A stretch of DNA of 64,000 nt from Nocardia concava NBRC 100430 (GTDB taxonomy: Bacteria; Actinomycetota; Actinomycetes; Mycobacteriales; Mycobacteriaceae), in the NCBI RefSeq assembly GCF_000308815.1, contig NZ_BAFX01000075.1:62001-126000 (forward strand), given 5' to 3'. The position numbers were made by a program, and so were the translations under genes. The stretch's first letter is position 1, and every line of letters starts with the position of its first letter. Shown here in pieces: positions 24,158 to 32,844 of this stretch. The notes beneath the pieces were generated by a model, which worked only from the letters and a program-made list of their open reading frames with translations, did not search any database and was not told where the DNA came from.

Positions 24158-25738
24158 ATGGCAGAGAACAAGATTCCGGTGCTGATCGCGGGTGGCGGCT
24201 CGGTCGGCTTGGCCGCCGCCCTGTTCCTCACGGGCAAGGGCGTGGCACCGCTGGTGGTGGACCAGCTCGACGGCCCCTCGCCGCATCCGCGCGCCACCGG
24301 CGTGGGGCGGCGGACCACGGAGATGCTGCGTGCGGAGGGGCTGCAGGACGCGGTGTACGCGCTGAGCATCGATCTGACCGGGATGGTCGGCAAGGTGCGT
24401 GCGACCAGCCTCGCCGATATGGATTTCGAGTCGATGCAAGGACCCGCGCCCGCGGTCCCGGCCGCGCAGGATGACACGAGTCCTGGCATTCTGCGCGGCC
24501 CGTGCCCGCAGCATCTGCTGGACAGTGTGGTGTTGCCCGCCGCGCGGGAACGCGGTGCGGTGGTGCGGTATTCGACGCGGCTGGAGTCGTTCACCCAGGA
24601 CGAATCCGGGGTGCGCGCGGTGCTCTCGGACGGCGAGGTCGTGCATGCGGACTACCTGATCGCGGCCGATGGCGTGCGCAGCGATATCCGCACGGCCCTG
24701 GGCATCGGCACGAGCGGCCCGGGACCGCTCGGCGACACCAATATGAGTCTGTTGTTCCGTGCCGATCTGACCCCGTACCTGCGGGGGCGGCGGTTCGTGA
24801 CCTGCAATATCGAGAATCCGGCGGTGCGCGGGATGCTCGTGACCGTCGACGCCGCCAAGGAGTGGATCTTGCACGTCCCGGGCACCGACGGAGTCGAGGA
24901 ATTCACCGAGGAGCGCTGCGTCGACCTGATTCGCGCGGCGATCGGTGATCCCGACGTGCAGGTGGAGGTCGTGAGCGTCCTGCCGTGGCGGCCGAGGGGA
25001 TTGCTGGCCGATCGGTTCCGGGACGGGCGCGTGTTCCTCGTCGGCGATGCGGCGCACGCGGTGTCGCCGCTGGGTGCGTTCGGCCTCAATACCGGGTTCG
25101 CCGACGCCCACAATCTGGCGTGGAAAATCGCGGCCGTGCAGCAGGGTTGGGCCGGTCCGGGGCTGCTGGACACCTATGAGGTCGAGCGGCACGCGGTCGC
25201 GGCCATGACGCTCGAGCAGGCGTTGCTGCGCTGGCCGGATCCGCGATTGCACTGGGAGAACGGTCCGGAGATCGTGGCCGCGCGCCGGGCGGGCGGTGTG
25301 CTCAACGCGCCGCTGGTGCACGTCGGGTACCGGTACGACTCGGCCGCGGTGATCGGCGCGCAGCCGGAACTGCCCGATACCGAAGATGTTTCGCTGGTGC
25401 TCGACGGCACGCCGGGCTCCCGGCTGCCGCATCGCTGGCTCGAGCAGGACGGTGAACGGGTGTCGACGCTGGACCTGGTCTCGGGTGTCACGCTGCTGAC
25501 CGCTGATCAGAGCTGGGCGGACGCCGCGCGGAAGGTGGGACGGACGCTCGCGCTCGACCTGACGGTGCATCGTATTCCGGCCGCCGAGTCCGAGTGGCTG
25601 CGCACTGTCGGCATTGATGCATCCGGTGCAGTGTTGGTGCGTCCCGATCAGATGATCGCCTGGCGGACAGCCACACTGCCCGGGACCCCGGCCGAGGTTC
25701 TGACCGATGTGCTCGAGCGGGTGCTCGCGCGCCGCTAG
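24158..25738 (+). CDS. FAD-dependent aromatic monooxygenase (PheA/TfdB group A type)
   Basis: A 526-residue group A flavoprotein monooxygenase that would hydroxylate an aromatic substrate with NAD(P)H and O2. The FAD-binding motif is GGGSVG (12-17), the DG motif is AADGVRSDIR, and the GD motif is FLVGDAAHAVSPLGAFGLN with the following DAHNLAWKIA helix. A C-terminal thioredoxin-like domain (from about residue 400, ending LVRPDQMIAWR) is present as in phenol, pentachlorophenol and antibiotic hydroxylases. Substrate unknown; a xenobiotic or antibiotic is plausible from the divergent TetR. The ATG at 24158 follows AAGGGGATTGTG. Confidence 0.92.
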   Translation: MAENKIPVLIAGGGSVGLAAALFLTGKGVAPLVVDQLDGPSPHPRATGVGRRTTEMLRAEGLQDAVYALSIDLTGMVGKVRATSLADMDFESMQGPAPAVPAAQDDTSPGILRGPCPQHLLDSVVLPAARERGAVVRYSTRLESFTQDESGVRAVLSDGEVVHADYLIAADGVRSDIRTALGIGTSGPGPLGDTNMSLLFRADLTPYLRGRRFVTCNIENPAVRGMLVTVDAAKEWILHVPGTDGVEEFTEERCVDLIRAAIGDPDVQVEVVSVLPWRPRGLLADRFRDGRVFLVGDAAHAVSPLGAFGLNTGFADAHNLAWKIAAVQQGWAGPGLLDTYEVERHAVAAMTLEQALLRWPDPRLHWENGPEIVAARRAGGVLNAPLVHVGYRYDSAAVIGAQPELPDTEDVSLVLDGTPGSRLPHRWLEQDGERVSTLDLVSGVTLLTADQSWADAARKVGRTLALDLTVHRIPAAESEWLRTVGIDASGAVLVRPDQMIAWRTATLPGTPAEVLTDVLERVLARR

Positions 25739-25846
25739 TCCGGCCAGGGGATGACTGTGGACAGCTGTCAATACCGCTGAGGTCGCATGGGAATCAGGGT
25801 CCGCGAGGGATGTGCCGGGCAACGCGCCAGCCCTAGCGTGGATAGC

Positions 25847-27043
25847 ATGTCCCAGCAGGTCGATACGCAGGTGTCCGGTGCGGTCCAAGGCCAACGAATC
25901 GGCGTCGTCGACAGCCTGCGCGGCTTCGCGCTCTTCGGGATTCTGGTCACCAATACCGTGGTCGCGACCATGCTCTGGTCGTCGCCCGGCGCGGGCAAGG
26001 ATCCGCATCCGATGTTCGACGGCACCGTGGACCGGTTCGCGTACGGATTGATCGACGGACTGTTCCTCGGGAAGTTCTATCTGCTGTTCGCGTTCCTGTT
26101 CGGCTATTCGTTCACCCTGCAGATCGCGGCGGCGCGACGGACCGGTGCCGCGCCTGTGCCGCGATTACTGCGGCGGTGTCTGGCGTTGTTTCTCATCGGA
26201 TTGGCCCATGTGCTGCTGTTGTGGCTCGGCGACATCCTCACGCTGTACGCGGGACTGTGCCTGATCCTGGTGCTGCTGCGCGGAATTCGGCCGCGGACGG
26301 CGTTCATCACCGGGCTGGTGCTGTATTTCGCGTTCGCCGCGCTGGCATTCATCCCCGGCAATGGCGGGCTGACAGGAATCGGGGAGATCTTCGATTTGCA
26401 GCGCATGCACGATGGCTTCACCGGCAATTTCGGTGACACCCTCGCCGCGCAGCTGTCGTTCGGACCGAAGTTCATGCTGTTCACATGGATTGGTCAGGGC
26501 ATTCCGGCACTGGGGATGTTCCTGGTCGGCCTCGCGGCGGGCAAGCGGCGTGTGTTCGAGGACCCGGAATGGATCAGCCGCTGGCTGCCGCGCGCCCTGC
26601 TGGTCGGTTTCGGTGTGGGGCTGCCGATTTCCGTCGGCACCGTGATCCTCTCGACGGTGCACCCGGTGCTGCCCACGTTCTGGTTCGGGTTGCAGGAGCT
26701 GAGCAATCCATTCCTGACGCTCGGCTACATGGCGGGCATCGTCTGGCTGGTCCGGTTCCGGTGGGCGGGTCCGGTGTCGTGGCTCGCGCCCGCGGGGCGC
26801 ATGGCGGCGTCGAACTACATCGGGCAGTCGGTGGTGATGATGCTGATCTACACCGGTTACGGTCTGGCCCTGGCCGATCGGGTGCCGCCGGCACTCGTCG
26901 TGGTGATCGCGGTCGCGACCTATCTCGTGCAGCTGCGGGTGAGCATGTGGTGGCTGCGGCGGCATCCGTACGGTCCGGTCGAGTGGCTGCTGCGCGCGGC
27001 GACCTACCTGTCGGTGCCCGCCTGGCGGAAGGCGTCGGCGTGA
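25847..27043 (+). CDS. DUF418 family membrane protein
   Basis: A 398-residue multi-pass membrane protein. It starts RIGVVDSLRGFALFGILVTN, the hallmark of the DUF418 / acyltransferase-3-like group, followed by about ten hydrophobic helices. The C-terminal DUF418 core has WLAPAGRMAASNYIGQSV and VAWWLRR-like ending (SMWWLRRHPYGPVEWLLR). DUF418 proteins are uncharacterised transporters or acyltransferase-like proteins. TAGCGT ends 7 nt before this ATG (leaderless); an upstream start at 25787 is less likely. Its 3' end overlaps the convergent NmrA-like gene by 40 nt. Confidence 0.85.
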   Translation: MSQQVDTQVSGAVQGQRIGVVDSLRGFALFGILVTNTVVATMLWSSPGAGKDPHPMFDGTVDRFAYGLIDGLFLGKFYLLFAFLFGYSFTLQIAAARRTGAAPVPRLLRRCLALFLIGLAHVLLLWLGDILTLYAGLCLILVLLRGIRPRTAFITGLVLYFAFAALAFIPGNGGLTGIGEIFDLQRMHDGFTGNFGDTLAAQLSFGPKFMLFTWIGQGIPALGMFLVGLAAGKRRVFEDPEWISRWLPRALLVGFGVGLPISVGTVILSTVHPVLPTFWFGLQELSNPFLTLGYMAGIVWLVRFRWAGPVSWLAPAGRMAASNYIGQSVVMMLIYTGYGLALADRVPPALVVVIAVATYLVQLRVSMWWLRRHPYGPVEWLLRAATYLSVPAWRKASA

Positions 27044-27843
27044 ATCGTGGCCCACTGCCGGAAGGTTCGCGGGGCGCGTCCGGTGACCTCTTGCACGGTG
27101 GGCCGGACGATGGACTCGTCGATGGCGCCGTCGACATAGAAATCGAAGAAGGCGTTCACGTATTCGACGGGCGTGTTCTTCAACATGTCGGCGCGCGCCT
27201 CCTCGTCACTGAGGCCCACGCATTCGAGATCGCGGCCCAGGACCTCGCCCAGAATCGCGATCTGCTCGGCGGGTAGCAGCGATTCCGGTCCGGTGGGCCA
27301 GAGGACTTCACCGCGCAATGCGGGATCGGCGAAGGCTCGCGCCGCCACCGCCGCCAGATCGAAGGCGTCCAGATTCGCGGTACGCACTGTCGGGAACGGG
27401 ACGCGCACCGAGTCCCCGGCATTGAGCTGCGGTAGCCAGCGCAGCGCGTTGGAGTCGAAAGCGCACGGGCGCAGGATGGTCCAGGCCGCGCCGGACTCGG
27501 TGACCTCCTGTTCGGAGGCCATCATGTAGCGGGTGACGGCATTGCCGGTGTCACCGGTGGCCGCGGAAACACCCGACAGCTGCACGATGTGCTCGACACC
27601 CGCCTTGGCCGCGGCCTGCGCGATGCCGGGGTAGCCGGGCAGCAGGAACAGCGCCCGCACGCCGTCGAGGGCCGACGCCAGGGATTCCGGTGCGCCCAGA
27701 TCGCCCGCTACCGCCTCGACTCCGGCGGGCAGTGTGGCCCTGGTCGGATCGCGTACCAGCGCCCGCACCGGTTCCGCACCGTCCGCCAGCGCCGCCACGA
27801 GTTCGGCGCCGACATTGCCGGTCGCGCCCGTCACCAGAATCAT
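27004..27843 (-). CDS. NmrA-like NAD(P)-binding protein
   Basis: A 279-residue atypical short-chain dehydrogenase of the NmrA / NAD(P)H-quinone reductase (QorB-like) group. It has the Rossmann motif VTGATGNVG, then RALVRDP, AGDLGAPESL, LFLLPGYP, VQLSGVSA and ILRPCAFDSN. The classical YxxxK pair is absent, so it may be a sensor or a quinone/azoreductase-type reductase. A GGGAGAGG site precedes the ATG at 27843, and a GT-rich near-palindrome (around 27885) suggests regulation. It overlaps the convergent DUF418 gene. Confidence 0.85.
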   Translation of the reverse strand: MILVTGATGNVGAELVAALADGAEPVRALVRDPTRATLPAGVEAVAGDLGAPESLASALDGVRALFLLPGYPGIAQAAAKAGVEHIVQLSGVSAATGDTGNAVTRYMMASEQEVTESGAAWTILRPCAFDSNALRWLPQLNAGDSVRVPFPTVRTANLDAFDLAAVAARAFADPALRGEVLWPTGPESLLPAEQIAILGEVLGRDLECVGLSDEEARADMLKNTPVEYVNAFFDFYVDGAIDESIVRPTVQEVTGRAPRTFRQWATIHADAFRQAGTDR

Positions 27844-27930
27844 GTGAGCCTCTCCCTGCTGTCCCGTATTTCGGGGCCTCAGTACAGGCTTACACGAAAA
27901 GCGAACGGCTGGAACGAATCCGGATGAAGC

Positions 27931-28290
27931 TCAGGGCAGATCGTAGGCCGTGGCATGCCGGGGCTGGTACAGCCCGATCTCCCCGGCGCCGGGCACCCGC
28001 AGGTGGGTGAGCAGGCCCCAGCCCGCATTGGCGACCTCGGAGGTGAACTCGACTCCCTTGGTTACGAGATCGGCCATGGTCGCGTCGAGGTCGTCGCACA
28101 TCAGGTACAGCTCGGCGCGGCCGCTGTCGGCGGGGTCGGTGGGGTGGACGGCGAGTTCCGCCGGTGGCGATTTGAAGATCAGCCACCCGTCGTTCGCGTC
28201 GACGTGGGCCAGGCCGAGGACGTCACGGAAGAAGGCCCGTGCCGCCTCGGCGTCGCTGGCGTAGAGGATGGTGTGCGCACCGGTGATCAT
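27931..28290 (-). CDS. VOC (glyoxalase/bleomycin resistance) family protein
   Basis: A 119-residue VOC-fold protein: HTILYASDAEAARAFFRDVLG, AHVDANDGWLIFKSPPAELAVHP, LMCDDLDATMADLVTKG and HLRVPGAGEIGLYQPRH. Metal ligands typical of the fold (His near the N-terminus, Glu in each half) are partly visible. The exact activity is unknown. TAGCGT ends 6 nt before the ATG, so it may have its own leaderless promoter even though it lies only 27 nt after the alpha/beta hydrolase gene. Confidence 0.88.
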   Translation of the reverse strand: MITGAHTILYASDAEAARAFFRDVLGLAHVDANDGWLIFKSPPAELAVHPTDPADSGRAELYLMCDDLDATMADLVTKGVEFTSEVANAGWGLLTHLRVPGAGEIGLYQPRHATAYDLP

Positions 28291-28317
28291 GTGCTGACGC
28301 TAACAGCGGCCGAGACG

Positions 28318-29154
28318 TTAAACCCGCAGGTGAGCGGCGAAAGTCTCGGCCAGTTGCTCGGCGAATTCGGCTGCTTCGGTACGCATTCCATTGTGCGCAC
28401 CCGGGAATTCGGTCACCTCGATACCGATGCGCTCGGCGATCTCCACCGCGGGCCGGTACGGCAGGCATCCCCGGGTCTCACGCCCGACGGCCAGCACCAG
28501 CCGGTCCGCCACGGCGCTCAACCCAGCGTAATCGGGTATGTAGGAAGTGAATTCACGCAGCTCGTACTCCATCATGAGCGGCCCGTTCGCCATGAGACGC
28601 GCCCACATCTCCGCCGTCCGCGGCGGCAACTCGGACACCTCGGGGGAGGGCTTCATCGCATTGCCGATCCCGGCCAGGAACCGCGCCGACGCGGCCGCGA
28701 GGCCTTCGGTCCGAAAGAGCGTATGCACCTCCTCGATCATGGCGCGCTGCTCAGCCGCATCGGGAAGCACCGCAAAACACGGCGGCTCATGCGCCACCAG
28801 CCGCGCCACCCGATCCGGATGCCGGGCCAGCAGATCCAACCCCACAATCGCCCCAGAACTCCCGCCGACGATCAAGACAGGCTCATCGGTGAGATGGCTC
28901 AACAGCCGAAACACATCATCACTCTGCGTCTCGACCCGCTGCGTCTCCTGTGCCCCATCCAACACACTGCGCGAATATCCCCGCGGATCGAACGACGCCA
29001 CCGTGAACCGATCCTCGAGCACCTCGGCGATCGGATCCACCGACGCCGCATCCCCGCCCCCACCCGGAATGAACACCACCAGCGGCCCGCTCCCGCGCAC
29101 CTCGTAGAAAAGCGTCGCGCCAGGCACCCGCAACTGCTCGGATCTCACTGCCAT
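28318..29154 (-). CDS. Alpha/beta hydrolase
   Basis: A 278-residue alpha/beta hydrolase. It has the oxyanion loop FIPGGGGDA, the nucleophile elbow GGSSGA, LVAHEPPCF after it, and a C-terminal His in FPGAHNGM. The opening ATLFYEVRGSGPLV and the block VARLVAHEPP closely parallel the hydrolase at 36267, so the two are paralogues. The substrate is unknown. A GAAAGAGGAGAG site precedes the ATG. Upstream lies a perfect 17-bp-arm inverted repeat that probably regulates it. It is probably followed in the same transcript by the VOC gene. Confidence 0.88.
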   Translation of the reverse strand: MAVRSEQLRVPGATLFYEVRGSGPLVVFIPGGGGDAASVDPIAEVLEDRFTVASFDPRGYSRSVLDGAQETQRVETQSDDVFRLLSHLTDEPVLIVGGSSGAIVGLDLLARHPDRVARLVAHEPPCFAVLPDAAEQRAMIEEVHTLFRTEGLAAASARFLAGIGNAMKPSPEVSELPPRTAEMWARLMANGPLMMEYELREFTSYIPDYAGLSAVADRLVLAVGRETRGCLPYRPAVEIAERIGIEVTEFPGAHNGMRTEAAEFAEQLAETFAAHLRV

Positions 29155-29176
29155 CTCTCCTCTTTCACCGCGATCA

Positions 29177-29232
29177 ACCCGCCAAACCTATGTTCCGTAG
29201 CTCGTTTCCTAAGATACATAGGTTTGGCGGGT
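29177..29232. promoter_or_regulatory. Perfect 17-bp inverted repeat upstream of the hydrolase gene
   Basis: Arms ACCCGCCAAACCTATGT (29177-29193) and its exact complement (29216-29232) are separated by 22 nt. The arm nearest the gene lies 23 nt before the ATG at 29154. Possibilities are two opposed operator sites for one regulator about four helical turns apart, a hairpin in the leader, or the ends of a vanished small element. The 22-nt spacer is AT-rich compared with its surroundings. Confidence 0.6.
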
Positions 29233-29455
29233 GGGCCAACCCCGATTCGCGGCGGCCAGGCTGGTCAGAGGGCGGCGAGGCAGGCAACCCCGATGGCGTC
29301 GGCGGCCTTGTGTCCGGCATCGGCGGTATCCATGGAAAGTGTTGTCATGGCATCGAGCCTCGCGGCCCGGGCCCGGCTCAACCAGGAGGAGTCGTCCCCG
29401 GGGACGGGACCCCCAGGAACGCCGCAGCGCAGTTCGGGTTCGCGGTGCGCTTTCG
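29233..29455. other. Intergenic stretch without a convincing gene
   Basis: Between the inverted repeat and the LysR stop. A minus-strand frame at 29348-29265 (27 codons beginning MTTLSMDTADAGHK, with GAGG nine bases upstream) could be a tiny peptide or the start of a decayed gene. The rest is GC-rich, with short CCCC/GGGG pairings around 29396-29412 that might act as a terminator for the LysR gene. Confidence 0.3.
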
Positions 29456-30358
29456 TCAGTCGGGGAGCCAGTTCAGTTCGTGCGCCAGGGTTTTGGCGAC
29501 GGTGCGGATCCGGCGGTGTAGTGGCGACTGCACGCGCGGGAGGACCAGGTGGAAGGTCATGCCGGGTGCGCCCCGCAACGGTCGCCACGTGAGACCGTTC
29601 GTTTGGGTCACGATCGCGGTCTCACCGGAGGGCGCGAGGGTGAGCCCGTCGCGTAGATCGCGTTGCGACATGTCGAAAGAGACTGCGGGCGTGACGAATC
29701 GGGGGTGCGGCCGGATATCGCGGAACAGGCCGGACAGCTGATCGTGGACCGCCGGGTTGGCCGCGCGGTCGGGCAGTCGCAGCGGATATGCGGCCGCCTC
29801 GGCGATATCGATCTCCGGGTGTTCGGCCAGTGGATGATGCTGTGCCATTTGGACCCCGACGCGCATCCGCCGCAGCAGGAATCGGCGCACGCCACGACCC
29901 GGCTGTTCGCCGCGAGTGATCCCCGCATCGATGCGGCCGTCCGCGACCGCGGCGGAGATCTCGGGTGTCGTCATCGGTACCGCGCCGACCTCGAGTCCCG
30001 GGCTGCTGTGAATGAGCCTGTCCACCAGTGCCGGTGCCGTCTCGGCCCCGGCACTGAGGCTGTATCCGATGCGCAGCGTGCCGAGTTCTCCGGCCCCCGC
30101 ATTCCGCGCGGTGTCCCATGCTCGGTCCAGCGCCGCCAGCGCGGGCGGTGCGGACTCCGCCAAAGCCGCACCGGCCGTGGTCAATTCGACGCTACGGGTA
30201 TTCCGAATCAGTAGGGGCGTACCGAGTTCCGCCTCCAATCGGCGCATCCGGGCACTGAGCGCGGGCTGTGCGATACCGATCCGTGCGGCCGCGCGGGTGA
30301 AGTTCAACTCCTGCGCCAGCACCAGAAAGTACCGCAGGCTCACCGTATCCGGCGCCAC
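29456..30358 (-). CDS. LysR family transcriptional regulator
   Basis: A 300-residue LysR protein. The HTH is at residues 6-62 (SLRYFLVLAQELNFTRAAAR, IAQPALSARMRRLEAELG, LIRNTRSVELTTAG), followed by the two-lobed effector-binding domain starting about residue 90 (LRIGYSLSAGAE). The GTG at 30358 is supported by GGGGAGGG just upstream. It is divergent from the DUF1330/PhzF-like pair across 91 nt, the classical LysR arrangement, so that pair is its likely target. The effector is unknown. Confidence 0.92.
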   Translation of the reverse strand: MAPDTVSLRYFLVLAQELNFTRAAARIGIAQPALSARMRRLEAELGTPLLIRNTRSVELTTAGAALAESAPPALAALDRAWDTARNAGAGELGTLRIGYSLSAGAETAPALVDRLIHSSPGLEVGAVPMTTPEISAAVADGRIDAGITRGEQPGRGVRRFLLRRMRVGVQMAQHHPLAEHPEIDIAEAAAYPLRLPDRAANPAVHDQLSGLFRDIRPHPRFVTPAVSFDMSQRDLRDGLTLAPSGETAIVTQTNGLTWRPLRGAPGMTFHLVLPRVQSPLHRRIRTVAKTLAHELNWLPD

Positions 30359-30449
30359 ATGCCCTCCCCGTCGATTGATAACGATCCGTTCTGAGCCTAT
30401 CCCGCCCCGCTCTTTCCCTCGACCACCCGCTAGGCCCTAACCTGCGCAT

Positions 30450-30770
30450 ATGACGATTGAACCGAACGCGGAGGTTGCCGTGGCCAAGGGCTACTGGATC
30501 AGTGTCTACCCCGAAATCTCCGACCCCGAGATCCTGACCGACTACAACAAGCTCGCCGGTCCGGCCGTCCACGCCGCAGGCGGACGCGTCTTGTCCCGTG
30601 GCGGTCGAGTCGTCGCCCACGAGGCCGGAATCACCCAAAAGGTCGTCCTGGTCGAGTTCGACAACTTCGAAAAGGCCGTCGCGGCATACGAGAGCGAGGC
30701 CTACCAAAAGGCGCTGACAGCCCTCCCCGCCGGCTTCCAACGCGACTTCCGCATCATCGAAGGCGACTGA
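30450..30770 (+). CDS. DUF1330 family protein
   Basis: A 106-residue DUF1330 protein (ferredoxin-like, dimeric alpha/beta barrel type): KGYWISVYPEISDPE, YNKLAGPAVHAAGGRVLSRG, VVLVEFDNFEKAVAAYESEA and YQKALTAL. The family is uncharacterised and is often found with oxidoreductases. TAACCT ends 6 nt before the ATG (leaderless). It is followed after 16 nt by the PhzF-like gene and divergent from a LysR regulator. Confidence 0.88.
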   Translation: MTIEPNAEVAVAKGYWISVYPEISDPEILTDYNKLAGPAVHAAGGRVLSRGGRVVAHEAGITQKVVLVEFDNFEKAVAAYESEAYQKALTALPAGFQRDFRIIEGD

Positions 30771-30786
30771 GGCAGAACGCTCCCCG

Positions 30787-31668
30787 ATGTCCTGGCCGGA
30801 TATCACCGTGGTCGACGCGTGCGTACGGCGCGACGGCCGAGGTGGCAGCCCGACGGCCGTCACCGACGACGACCCGGCGGCCACCGACACGGAGCGCCGT
30901 GCGGTCGCTGCCGCCGTCGGCACCTCGCACGCCGCGTTCCTCGGCCGAGAGCGGACGCCGGACGGTGGTCGCCCGGTCCGGTTCTTCACCGCCACCGCCG
31001 AACTCTCCGGCTGCGGCCACGGAACCGTTGCCGCGCAGGCGGTTCGGTTGACCCGCACCGCACTGGGCGAGCTGCGCGACCGCCAACACACCGGCGGCCG
31101 CACCTTCGACACCGTCGCAATCCGCCGCCCCGCCGGCATCGAGGTGTGGTTCGACCAGGGCCTGGTCGCACTGCGCCACCCGTCACCGCCCGAGCGCACC
31201 GCGATCATCGCCGCGCTCGGGCTCACCACCGACGACCAGCATCCGACCGCCGCGCCCCGGATCGCCACCCCCGGCACACCACGCATCCTGGTCCCGGTCC
31301 GCGACCGCCCGGCACTGCTCCGAGTCCGCCCCCACCTCGGCAGGCTGACAGCGGCGTGCCATCGATACGGATTCCTCGGCTGCTTCGTCTACGCACCGCC
31401 CGTCGCCGACCAACCCTGTGTGGCAAGGATGTTCGCCCCCGCGATCGGCGTCGACGAGGACATCGCCAACGCCAACAGCACCGGCTGCCTAGCGGCCCAC
31501 CTACTCGACACCACCGGAGCCCAGTCGCTAGCAATCGAGGTAGAGCAGGGCGACACCCTCGGCCACCCAGCCACCGTGCTCGCCTCGGCCCGCCGCACCC
31601 CAACAGGCATCACAACCCGCATCGGCGGATTAGCAGTGGTCCGCAACGGGATTGGACGCTCTTACTAA
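30787..31668 (+). CDS. PhzF-like isomerase family protein, active site altered
   Basis: A 293-residue protein with the duplicated diaminopimelate-epimerase-like fold of PhzF: DITVVDACVRRDG, SPTAV, RFFTATAELSGCGHGT and a mirrored second half ending RMFAPAIGVDED. In PhzF the catalytic Glu lies in an SETxF segment; here the matching segment is TSHAAF, with His in the Glu position. The second conserved block EDPATGSA is replaced by EDIANANSTG. The fold call is firm, the activity is doubtful. It probably belongs to one operon with the DUF1330 gene. Confidence 0.75.
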   Translation: MSWPDITVVDACVRRDGRGGSPTAVTDDDPAATDTERRAVAAAVGTSHAAFLGRERTPDGGRPVRFFTATAELSGCGHGTVAAQAVRLTRTALGELRDRQHTGGRTFDTVAIRRPAGIEVWFDQGLVALRHPSPPERTAIIAALGLTTDDQHPTAAPRIATPGTPRILVPVRDRPALLRVRPHLGRLTAACHRYGFLGCFVYAPPVADQPCVARMFAPAIGVDEDIANANSTGCLAAHLLDTTGAQSLAIEVEQGDTLGHPATVLASARRTPTGITTRIGGLAVVRNGIGRSY

Positions 31669-31976
31669 CCGTTGCTCACGGTAGATTCCCCCTGGCCTGA
31701 GCTCTGAGCACATCGACCCGACCAGCGACGTCGCGAATGGGCGGGCCCGGGAGGGCAATCGGGAACGACTACTGCCTCCAGCGCGACCGAGCTTCAACCC
31801 GCACTCGATCCTTCGGACAAGCCACAACCCGGGCCCACCAAACAGGCTAACCCTCAAACCCCACTCAGGACTTGACCTAAAGGGGAGCCATTACAGGACA
31901 CCGCCTCTTTAGAACTGCTAAGCAAAGGAAGTCGCACCGGGAGCCGTAGAAGATCCTCGACGGTATCGTGGCCGGA
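31669..31976. other. Non-coding gap, lower GC, carrying the pentapeptide gene promoter
   Basis: No reading frame here shows codon bias or a family pattern. The base composition is visibly less GC-rich than the flanks. Near the right end TATCGT (31964-31969) lies 7 nt before the ATG at 31977 and is the probable -10 of the next gene. No repeat, tRNA or strong hairpin is seen. Confidence 0.5.
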
Positions 31977-32729
31977 ATGTTCGGCTTCGATCTCCGCCCT
32001 CGACGTGGCCGCGCCGAGCGTAGTCATCTCGAACGCTTCGACACCGCTACCTCTCAGCTCGGCGCCGACGACATCGCTGACCGCATCGCGGGCGTGCATG
32101 CGCTGGCCAACCTGGCAGATGAATGGGATTGGCGAGGCCGCCAGGATTGCATCGACAGTCTGTGCGGGTACCTTCGGACCTACCGCCAAGACGATCAGGC
32201 CGCCCGCCGCACGATCACCCAGGCGATATCCACACGTTTGCAGCCAGACTACGCAGTCGACTGGTCTGCGCACGTCTTCGACCTTCGCGGAGCAACTCTC
32301 GAGGACGCCGACTTCCGCAGTGCGGTGTTCGGTAGTGCTGACTTCGAGGGTGTGAAGTTCCGCGGCACAGTCGATTTCGCGCGCGCATCTTTCTACGAGA
32401 CACCCAGTTTCGTACTCGCGGAGTTCGACAGCAACGTCGACTTCAGTGGCGCAACCTTCGATTGGGTCACCTTCCAGCACGCCCGCTTCTCCGGCGCGGT
32501 CGACTTCACGGGAGCGAAGTTCGGCGTCGTCACCGACTTCAGCGAGACAAGATTCAGCGGTCCGGTCGACTTCGGAGGCGCGAGGTTCTCCGGCACGGTC
32601 AATTTCCAGCGCGCATCCATAACCGCCGTCGCGGACTTCACCGACACGCAGTTCCAGGGCTCTATCGATCTCTGGGGCAGCGAATTCGCCAATCCCATCG
32701 ACTTCCCGCCGAGCGAGGCTGTTAGGTAG
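31977..32729 (+). CDS. Pentapeptide-repeat protein
   Basis: A 250-residue protein. Residues 15-95 resemble the domain preceding pentapeptide repeats in actinobacterial proteins (HLERFDTATSQLGADDIADR, VHALANLADEW, RTITQAISTRL). From about 100 to the end are some 25 A(D/N)LXX/F-type repeats in the variant x-D-F-x-x (for example GATLEDADFRSAVFGSADFE, VDFSGATFDWVTF), giving a right-handed quadrilateral beta helix. The usual N-terminal membrane helices are lacking. Pentapeptide proteins can act as DNA mimics, effectors or scaffolds; the role here is unknown. The ATG at 31977 is preferred (TATCGT, 7-nt gap); a GTG nine bases earlier is an alternative. Confidence 0.82.
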   Translation: MFGFDLRPRRGRAERSHLERFDTATSQLGADDIADRIAGVHALANLADEWDWRGRQDCIDSLCGYLRTYRQDDQAARRTITQAISTRLQPDYAVDWSAHVFDLRGATLEDADFRSAVFGSADFEGVKFRGTVDFARASFYETPSFVLAEFDSNVDFSGATFDWVTFQHARFSGAVDFTGAKFGVVTDFSETRFSGPVDFGGARFSGTVNFQRASITAVADFTDTQFQGSIDLWGSEFANPIDFPPSEAVR

Positions 32730-32815
32730 ACAGCTGATCTGAGCGTGCTCGCTCATCGGCAGAGTCGGACGTTCGGCGGCTGGGGCACGGCCCCACCGCT
32801 CGGAGCTCAAAGACC

Positions 32816-32844
32816 GTCGGCCCCAGCGATCTTCAGGGGCCGAC
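32816..32844. terminator. Hairpin downstream of the pentapeptide gene
   Basis: Arms GTCGGCCCC (32816-32824) and GGGGCCGAC (32836-32844) are a perfect 9-bp inverted repeat with an 11-nt loop, 87 nt after the stop. There is no T-tract. It lies in the 32730-33040 gap, which otherwise contains only a copy of the 15-bp repeat (32747-32761) and the probable leaderless promoter of the next gene (TACGTT, 33028-33033). Confidence 0.5.

Noticed and set aside
24131..26008. Minus-strand open frame of 625 codons opposite the FAD monooxygenase and DUF418 genes
   Set aside because: Same antisense artefact; it crosses the real gene boundary and has no recognisable domain or start signal.
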